Below, in pieces: positions 58,775 through 64,000 of a stretch of 64,000 bases of DNA. The notes under the pieces are model-generated. The model was not told the DNA's origin. It searched no databases and saw only the letters and a program-made list of their open reading frames with translations. This stretch comes from JAAZPT01 sp034180455 (lineage in GTDB: Bacteria; Bacillota; Clostridia; Christensenellales; Aristaeellaceae), in the NCBI GenBank assembly GCA_034180455.1, contig JAXFOG010000021.1, positions 190,530-254,529 on the forward strand. Reading direction: 5' to 3'. The position numbers and the translations under genes were made by a program. Positions within the stretch are counted from its first letter, which is position 1, and every line of letters starts with the position of its first letter.

Positions 58775-60475
58775 ATGATAAAGTTTAAAGATATGAAATA
58801 CGTTCGCCCAGATTTTGCCGAGTACATGAGCAAATTCAAAGGCTATCTTGACGATATGAAAAACGCTAAAGATAAAGATGCTTTTATTGGCGCAATGATG
58901 AATATTGAGCATCTTTCTCGCACGCTTACAACTCTTGCTACTTTGGTAAATATTCGTAATTCCATAAATACCAAAGATGAATTCTACAATAACGAGCAGA
59001 CCGTAATGGACGAAAATCTGCCACAGTTTGCCGAGATAGGCAGCACAATGGCTCAGATAGTGCTGTCTAGTCCTTTCCGTAAGGATGTTGAAGAAAAGTT
59101 TGGCAAGCATTTAACAGAAAAATATGCTCTTAAGGCTACCACTTTCAAGCCAGAGATAGTACCAGACCTTATTGAGGAAAGCAAGCTTTCTACCGAATAC
59201 GAAAAATTTATGGCTTCTGCCGAGATAGAGTTTGAGGGCAAGACCTACAATCTTTCTGGCATGACTCCATTTATGCAGAGCACTGATAGGCAAACTCGCA
59301 AGGCTGCTTCTGATGCTTATTGGGGATGGCTTGCTGATAGAGTTAATCAGCTTGATGAGTTCTATGACAAGCTCGTTAAAATTCGCCATAACATAGCTAT
59401 AAAGCTTGGTTTCAAGAACTTTATAGAGCTAGCTTATGCCAGAATGGGCAGAACAGACTGGACCTATGAAGATGCTAGAAATTACAGAAAGCAGATATAC
59501 GAGAGTGTTGTTCCACTTGCTCAAAAGCTATATAAGGAGCAGGCAGATAGGCTCAACATTCACCCAATGAAATACTACGACTACAACTTGGAATTCCTTA
59601 CAGGCAATCCAAAGCCAGTTGGTGAGGAAGCATATCTTGTAGAGCAGGCAAAGGAAATGTACGAAGAGCTTAGTCCTCTTACTGGCGAATTCTTCAACAC
59701 CATGATAAATCAAGAGCTTATGGACCTTACAACAAAGCCTGGCAAGCGTGGTGGTGGATACATGACCTTCCTACCCGATTACAAGGTTCCATTCATATTC
59801 AGCAACTTTAATGGCACAAGTGGCGACGTTGATGTGCTTACCCACGAGGCTGGCCATGCTTTCCAAGGCTATGTAAATCGTAATGCTGAATTTAGCGACC
59901 AGATAGACTACACCATGGAAGTGGCAGAGATACACTCAATGAGCATGGAATTCTTCACTCACCCATGGATGCAAAAGTTCTTTGGCAAGGATACCGAAAA
60001 ATACTATTACAGCCATGTAGTATCATGCATTCACTTCCTGCCCTATGGCGCAAGCATAGACGAGTTCCAAGAGTGGGTATATCTGCATGTTGACGCAACT
60101 CCAGAAGAAAGACGCGCTCAGTACAGAAAGATAGAGAGAAAATATCTACCACATCTTGAATATGATGACTGCGAATATCTACAAGGTGGTGGCAGATGGC
60201 AAAGGCAGATGCACGTGTACTTTGCTCCATTCTACTATCTAGACTATACACTTAGTCAAGTATGCGCTCTACAATACTTTATATGGGATATGAAAGACCA
60301 TAAGAAAGCATGGGAAAGCTATCTACATATTTGCGAAAGAGCTGGAATAGTTCCATTTACAGAGCTTGTAAAGGAATGTGGCTTGGATAATCCATTTGAG
60401 GATGGCACTATCGCAAAGATCACTCCAAAGCTAGAGCAGTATCTTGATAGCCTAGACAAGAGCCAAATCAAGTAA
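58775..60475 (+). CDS. pepF: M3 family oligoendopeptidase (PepF-like)
   Basis: 566 residues. Zinc metallopeptidase that cleaves oligopeptides in the cytoplasm. The catalytic HEAGH is at residues 357-361 (DVLTHEAGHAFQGYV), and the third ligand lies in the following EVAEIHSMSMEFFTHP. Upstream GGGYMTFLPDYKVPFIFSNF and downstream YYYSHVVSCIHFLPYGASID are M3B-type. ATG 58775 (AAAGGA upstream) is preferred to the longer frame opening at 58715. Followed by a strong terminator. Confidence 0.93.
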   Translation: MIKFKDMKYVRPDFAEYMSKFKGYLDDMKNAKDKDAFIGAMMNIEHLSRTLTTLATLVNIRNSINTKDEFYNNEQTVMDENLPQFAEIGSTMAQIVLSSPFRKDVEEKFGKHLTEKYALKATTFKPEIVPDLIEESKLSTEYEKFMASAEIEFEGKTYNLSGMTPFMQSTDRQTRKAASDAYWGWLADRVNQLDEFYDKLVKIRHNIAIKLGFKNFIELAYARMGRTDWTYEDARNYRKQIYESVVPLAQKLYKEQADRLNIHPMKYYDYNLEFLTGNPKPVGEEAYLVEQAKEMYEELSPLTGEFFNTMINQELMDLTTKPGKRGGGYMTFLPDYKVPFIFSNFNGTSGDVDVLTHEAGHAFQGYVNRNAEFSDQIDYTMEVAEIHSMSMEFFTHPWMQKFFGKDTEKYYYSHVVSCIHFLPYGASIDEFQEWVYLHVDATPEERRAQYRKIERKYLPHLEYDDCEYLQGGGRWQRQMHVYFAPFYYLDYTLSQVCALQYFIWDMKDHKKAWESYLHICERAGIVPFTELVKECGLDNPFEDGTIAKITPKLEQYLDSLDKSQIK

Positions 60476-60483
60476 TTTTTCAA

Positions 60484-60508
60484 GGCGCCCCTTGGGGCGT
60501 CCTTTTTT
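60484..60508 (+). terminator. Terminator of the oligopeptidase gene
   Basis: Stem GGCGCCCC / GGGGCGTC (one G-U pair), followed by CTTTTTT. Confidence 0.9.
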
Positions 60509-60522
60509 ATTGTCCTTTTACA

Positions 60523-60681
60523 AGAAAGGGGATGTCCGCCTACGAAGGTATTTTTATAAGTTGTGCCTTATGCTTAAAGCGAAAATAAAAATGCTTGTAA
60601 GTAGCTTGTAGCCTTGCTTTAAGCGCATTTTTGAAAATTTATTTGCAGTAAGTTTTTAATAATTATTAAATAAACTTTATT
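60523..60681. repeat. Repeat R, copy 1
   Basis: About 159 bases similar to 61007-61168: AGAAAGGG, then AGTTGTGCCTTATGCTTAAA, AATAAAAATGCTTGTAAGTA, CCTTGCTTTAAGCGCATTTT and TTGAAAATTTATTTG, ending ACTTTATT. AAAAATGCTT and AAGCGCATTTTT can pair as an imperfect hairpin. Confidence 0.65.
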
Positions 60682-60789
60682 TTGATGTATGTGGTACTTG
60701 TAGTTGTGGCAGTTGGAATATTTGGATTTATTATAAGCAATTTGTCAAACTGATAAAGGGCACGCGTGTATTCCTTGCGTATTTTCCTT

Positions 60790-60955
60790 GCCTCTCCCTT
60801 TGGGAGAGGTGGCCGAGCATAGCGAGGACGGAGAGGGTAAACTATGACCATACCAAAAGACAACACCCAATTAGAGAATGCCAGACGGCTCCTTCAAAAA
60901 AGGCTGCAAGACCCTCTCAGTCACCTTCGGTGACAGCTCTCCCAAAGGGAGAGCT
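60790..60955 (+). mobile_element. Internally deleted (MITE-like) derivative of the DUF559 element
   Basis: 166 bp with both ends intact (left GCCTCTCCCTTTGGGAGAGG; right GCTCTCCCAAAGGGAGAGCT). It keeps the first 16 or so codons of the nuclease (to NARRL) and jumps straight to the RLQDPLSHLR codons and right end, losing about 290 bases of coding sequence. It sits between the two repeat R copies. Confidence 0.8.
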
Positions 60956-61006
60956 AAAGACCTGCCCCCCTTTATATAGAAGTTTATAGCTTGTTTAACC
61001 TCTATC

Positions 61007-61168
61007 AGAAAGGGAATATCCCCTTATTGAAGCATTTTTATTATATCAAACCCAAGTTGTGCCTTTTGCTTAAAGCTAGAATAAAAATGCTTGTAAGTAG
61101 CTTTTTGCCTTGCTTTAGGGGCAGTTTTGAAAATTTATTTGGCATAAAATCATTAAATAGACTTTATT
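61007..61168. repeat. Repeat R, copy 2
   Basis: About 162 bases matching copy 1 with scattered differences (AATAAAAATGCTTGTAAGTA identical; GCTTTAGGGGCAG for GCTTTAAGCGCA). A shorter, more diverged third copy is at 61853-61915. Confidence 0.65.
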
Positions 61169-61450
61169 ATTCTATTTGGCAAAAATAGCCTATTGCAAAA
61201 TTAAAATAATTTGATACAATATAGAATATGGTAAAGTATAATCTTGTGAGTGCATAGGTTTTGCCCTTTGTGCTAGATATATAACTTTTTAATATTTATT
61301 TTTGTTGAAATTATAGACGTATGCAATTCTACACGAGTTTTGCCATTACGGCAGTAAAATGGATAGATATTGCTATTTTAAGCATACGAGTTTTTAGAAT
61401 ATTTAGATGTCCAACATCTTGATTTATAAATATTTTTTGGAGGTAATATT

Positions 61451-61780
61451 ATGCGAGTGAATATAAGCAACAGCAATAGGGATAATAATATAGGTGAAAA
61501 TATAAAAAAACTTGCTGAGATAATACTTACTCTTGGACTTATAAGCTCAGTTATTTGCGCTTTTGTATTTGGCAAAAGCTATGACTATTATAGTTCAGTT
61601 TTTGATTTCTGGAAATTTATAATAATACTGCTTGGAGGAGGTCTATCAAGCTATGTTTCCTACCTATTTTTGTATGGGTTTGGAACTCTGATAGATAGCA
61701 GTATCAACACCGAGAACAACAGCGCCGAGAGCCTGAAGCTACTTGAAAAAATTGCGAATAAAGAAGACGAAAAAAAATAA
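61451..61780 (+). CDS. Small membrane protein of unknown function
   Basis: 109 residues: a polar Asn-rich start (MRVNISNSNRDNNIGENIKK), two membrane helices (IILTLGLISSVICAFVFG; KFIIILLGGGLSSYVSYLFL) with YGFGTLID after the second, and a charged tail (EKIANKEDEKK). The pattern is seen in Clostridial small membrane proteins, but no named family is recognised. Ribosome site GGAGG upstream and a good terminator downstream. Confidence 0.7.
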   Translation: MRVNISNSNRDNNIGENIKKLAEIILTLGLISSVICAFVFGKSYDYYSSVFDFWKFIIILLGGGLSSYVSYLFLYGFGTLIDSSINTENNSAESLKLLEKIANKEDEKK

Positions 61781-61786
61781 ACTCTT

Positions 61787-61808
61787 GCCCCCTTTATGGG
61801 GGCTTTTT
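61787..61808 (+). terminator. Terminator of the small membrane protein gene
   Basis: Stem GCCCCC / GGGGGC, loop TTTAT, TTTTT at 61804-61808. Confidence 0.9.
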
Positions 61809-61852
61809 AATTATATCAATCGTAAATTGTAATTTTCAATTATAACGATTAC

Positions 61853-61915
61853 AAAAAATGCTTATAATCAGCTTTTTATCTTGCTTTAGGGGAATTTTTG
61901 AAGATTTATTTATTT
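61853..61915. repeat. Repeat R, partial copy 3
   Basis: AAAAAATGCTTATAATCAGC, then TTGCTTTAGGGGAATTTTTG and AAGATTTATTT. It is truncated at its 5' side and placed 44 bases after the terminator. Confidence 0.5.
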
Positions 61916-62042
61916 AAGTTTTTTATATTTTTTAATAAAATTTAATATCTTTGTTGACAATTATTTATTTGACTACTATTGTGATATATAAATAAGTTTT
62001 TATGTGGATTACTTTAATTATTTTTAGATAATAGGAGCTATT

Positions 62043-63314
62043 ATGAAAAAGCAATTTGTTTTTTTCTTTACCATACTTTGCCTGTTGTGCAGCTATATTC
62101 CGGCGCTCGCTGGCTCCCTGCCCTATAATGTAAAGTTTGTACACAAAGGCAATGAAGTAAACGTAAGTTTTGCAAATGGTTCGGAGCCTATTTGCAAAGG
62201 TGACCCTACTCACAGAGGCGCACCTATTGACTATGACACATCATTCTTTGGTAGAAAAAATAAACATTACTTCATAGGCTGGAGTGACTCAAAGGATTTT
62301 GATACAAACAAAAATGCTAAGTTGTACTACGACCGTGAGTCTGTTCAAAAGCTTATAGATGACGGAGTAAGCACAGTTTATTCCGTATATCTATCGCAGT
62401 TGAATGTGCTTTTTTACCTATCAGGCAACAGCGCCTATATCAATAAATACAAAGATGATCAAGCTACTGTTCCTGATTCTATAATAAACAAGGCTATGGA
62501 TACCGACCCCAAAGATCACGATATAGTGCTGCTATATGATAAAAATAAGGATAGCTACAATGTATCTTTGGAATCCAATTTCACAATGAACAAGATATTC
62601 TCGCACTGGCTATACAGTGGCAACGGTAGTACCATAATGACCAATACTCAGTCTTGGGACAAGAAGGATGATTCAGCTAAAAATGCACGCTACACTTATA
62701 TAGACTTGAATGTAAGCTTATCTGACGAAATTGATATGCCTAGTGAATTAAGTCTTACATTTACTGGTAACTTTTTCCAACCTTATATGGCTATAAATAC
62801 CGATACTAGAGAAAAACTTACCATAAAGGAAACTGGTAGCTGGCAAATAGAAAATCTTGTAAACAATAGCAACCCAGCAGTTACATTTACTGTAAAAAAT
62901 CCACCTCGCCACATTACTATAAGGACCATACTAAGAACCAATAATGGCTTTGGTGGAAAGAAAATTCCAAACCTTAGCGCAAAGGCAATAGAAACTCAAG
63001 AGATGAAGCTTACATGTAATACATACCTTGGCATATCCAATGCAAACGCACTTGAAATGCTAAAAAATTCCACAAAAGCTAAAGTATCTGGCATTATTAA
63101 TGGCTATGTAGTGCTACCAGGTAGCTTTTCAAGATCTATTCCCGATGTACCGGCTAAACCAGTATTAATATCTTTCAAGGGTGAGTACAAGCCTATCAAT
63201 ATACCCCAAACTGGCGACACTTTCAACATAGTGCTATACGTGGCTCTGGCAGCTGTGGCAGGTATAGTAATTGGCACGATCATGAGAATAAATAAAAAGA
63301 ATGGTGAAAAATAA
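62043..63314 (+). CDS. Sortase-type surface protein
   Basis: 423 residues from ATG 62043 (AGGAG five bases before). Signal peptide MKKQFVFFFTILCLLCSYIP ends before ALAG. The beta-rich middle (HYFIGWSDSKDFDTNKNAKL, LTFTGNFFQPYMAINTDTRE) has an InlB/MucBP-like flavour but no clear family. The C-terminus is NIPQTGDTFNIVLYVALAAV, membrane helix, then RINKKNGEK, a wall-sorting signal (IPQTG). It is probably anchored by the same sortase as the 43-47 kb pair, whose motifs also lack Leu. Confidence 0.82.
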   Translation: MKKQFVFFFTILCLLCSYIPALAGSLPYNVKFVHKGNEVNVSFANGSEPICKGDPTHRGAPIDYDTSFFGRKNKHYFIGWSDSKDFDTNKNAKLYYDRESVQKLIDDGVSTVYSVYLSQLNVLFYLSGNSAYINKYKDDQATVPDSIINKAMDTDPKDHDIVLLYDKNKDSYNVSLESNFTMNKIFSHWLYSGNGSTIMTNTQSWDKKDDSAKNARYTYIDLNVSLSDEIDMPSELSLTFTGNFFQPYMAINTDTREKLTIKETGSWQIENLVNNSNPAVTFTVKNPPRHITIRTILRTNNGFGGKKIPNLSAKAIETQEMKLTCNTYLGISNANALEMLKNSTKAKVSGIINGYVVLPGSFSRSIPDVPAKPVLISFKGEYKPINIPQTGDTFNIVLYVALAAVAGIVIGTIMRINKKNGEK

Positions 63315-63317
63315 TTT

Positions 63318-63342
63318 AAGACGGTGGAAGCCGTCTTTTTTT
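63318..63342 (+). terminator. Terminator of the surface protein gene
   Basis: 7-bp stem AAGACGG / CCGTCTT, loop TGGAAG, run of seven Ts to 63342. Confidence 0.85.
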
Positions 63343-63487
63343 GATTTGTTTTACCCTTATGGGGAGTTTTTTAATAGACGAATAAGATATTCCGATAGTT
63401 TATATCTTTAATTTATTGAAAGTACTATATTAGCACATTTTAAAATTAATATAAAAATAGCATCTACTTTTGTAGATGCTAATAATT

Positions 63488-64000
63488 TTAAGCTTTAATA
63501 TACTTAGTCGCTCTTCCACTGCCTACTTGTTTAATTAAACCTCCATCTTTTAGCTCTTTTAACGCTCTTTCTATAGTTCTATTTGAAATATCTGGGCAAA
63601 TTATAACAATATCAGATTTAGATAGGGCTTCTAAGGAATTATCAAATACCTTCATCACTCTTTCTGCAGATGTCAAAGACTTCTCTCCTATTATCTTAAA
63701 TCTCTCATCACATTCACTATATGCTTTGTAAATTACCGATAAGATATATTTTATAAATGGCAACTCATCATTAGCTCCAGAGTGCCAATTTTCACTTGAC
63801 GCTTGTAATTCTTCATAATACAAATCTTTCGTATCTTCTATTATCATTTCTAAAGAAATATATTTTCCTACAAAAAAACCATTTTTTTATAGATGTAGAA
63901 TTTTTAGCAGTCTTTACATTCTCCCATTTCCATCAGAAAATTGATGGATACACAAAAAATCATGAACTACAACTGGAATTAGTAACAATGGTGGTATTTT
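63488..64000 (-). pseudogene. Fic domain protein, interrupted by two in-frame stops, partial
   Basis: Read on the minus strand from the window edge: IPVVVHDFLCIHQFSDGNGR (the active-site motif H-x-F-x-D-G-N-G-R is intact), M-stop-RLLKILHL-stop-KNGFFVGKYISLE, then MIIEDTKDLYYEELQASSEN and a C-terminal winged-helix part (SLTSAERVMKVF, IERALKELKDGGLIKQVGSG). Both stops are TAA in the same frame, where Ser/Asn and Tyr are expected. The open frame from ATG 63847 is only the C-terminal third. A Fic AMP-transferase would modify proteins; this copy is probably inactive. Confidence 0.8.

Larger units (their letters stand above)
60476..61450. other. Gene-free stretch with terminator, two 160-bp repeat copies and a deleted element
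   Basis: No gene recognised. Contains the pepF terminator, repeat R copy 1 (60523-60681), the 166-bp deleted DUF559 element (60790-60955), repeat R copy 2 (61007-61168), and about 280 bases of AT-rich leader before the gene at 61451 with only a small hairpin (AGATG...CATCT). The short open frame at 60991 is repeat sequence. Confidence 0.7.

Noticed and set aside
60991..61188. 65-codon open frame in the gap before 61451
   Set aside because: It lies inside repeat R copy 2; the matching frame in copy 1 is not kept and no ribosome site is present.
61940..61990. Strong promoter before the surface protein at 62043
   Set aside because: TTGACA at 61954 is perfect, but the -10 at 17 bases (TATTGT) is only a partial match, so it was not listed.
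63488..63847. Independent 119-residue winged-helix regulator
   Set aside because: The sequence is in the same frame as upstream Fic coding sequence and is the normal C-terminal part of Fic proteins, so it belongs to the broken gene.

Overview
The window looks like the chromosome of an AT-rich, Gram-positive-type member of the Bacillota (Clostridia-like, probably host-associated). The signs are heavy use of ATA, AGA and TTG/GTG starts, AGGAGG ribosome sites, sigma-A promoters (TTGACA-17-TATAAT), surface proteins ending in (I/T/Y)P-x-TGD + hydrophobic segment + basic tail, glutamate dehydrogenase, and carbohydrate ABC importers. No rRNA, tRNA or CRISPR array was recognised. Names come from reading motifs and remembered families; no database search was run.

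Cell-surface polysaccharide region (1-19.3 kb). On the minus strand an ATP-grasp enzyme precedes three tandem paralogous polytopic proteins, the last cut by the window edge. After a secreted leucine-rich-repeat protein on the plus strand comes a tightly packed minus-strand operon (16.5 to 7.0 kb): sugar amidotransferase, GT4 glycosyltransferase, acyltransferase-3, TtcA, MnmG and two more paralogous membrane proteins. Two further GT4 glycosyltransferases diverge from it. The divergent promoter is a 91-bp cassette present in about 2.5 tandem copies.

Housekeeping and sugar-uptake region (19.3-43.4 kb). Small genes (SnoaL-like, GNAT, a lone FakA C-terminal domain, a zinc-ribbon protein) lead to a YtfQRT-YjfF-type sugar importer. 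Two overlapping AraC regulators follow, divergent from an alpha-galactoside operon (binding protein, two permeases, GH4 alpha-galactosidase). The binding-protein gene has a one-base frameshift right after its start codon. Next come a cysteine desulfidase and an unusual operon: GntR/FCD regulator, two zinc-methyltransferase-like URO-D proteins and a complete ABC importer. Glutamate dehydrogenase, a phosphoesterase and a HAD phosphatase follow.

Surface proteins and repeats (43.4-64 kb). Two tandem sortase-type surface proteins are followed by a family of palindrome-ended repeats. One copy carries a DUF559 nuclease gene whose ribosome site and C-terminal codons lie inside the inverted ends; another is an internally deleted, MITE-like derivative; others are solo ends beside remnants of a GNAT gene. 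Interspersed are a CydDC-like ABC exporter with YbaN-type and NOSP-family partners, an isolated phage-like module (tail-like protein, holin, secreted peptidoglycan-binding protein), two MATE pumps, an M3 oligopeptidase, another sortase-type protein, and a Fic gene broken by two in-frame stops at the right edge.
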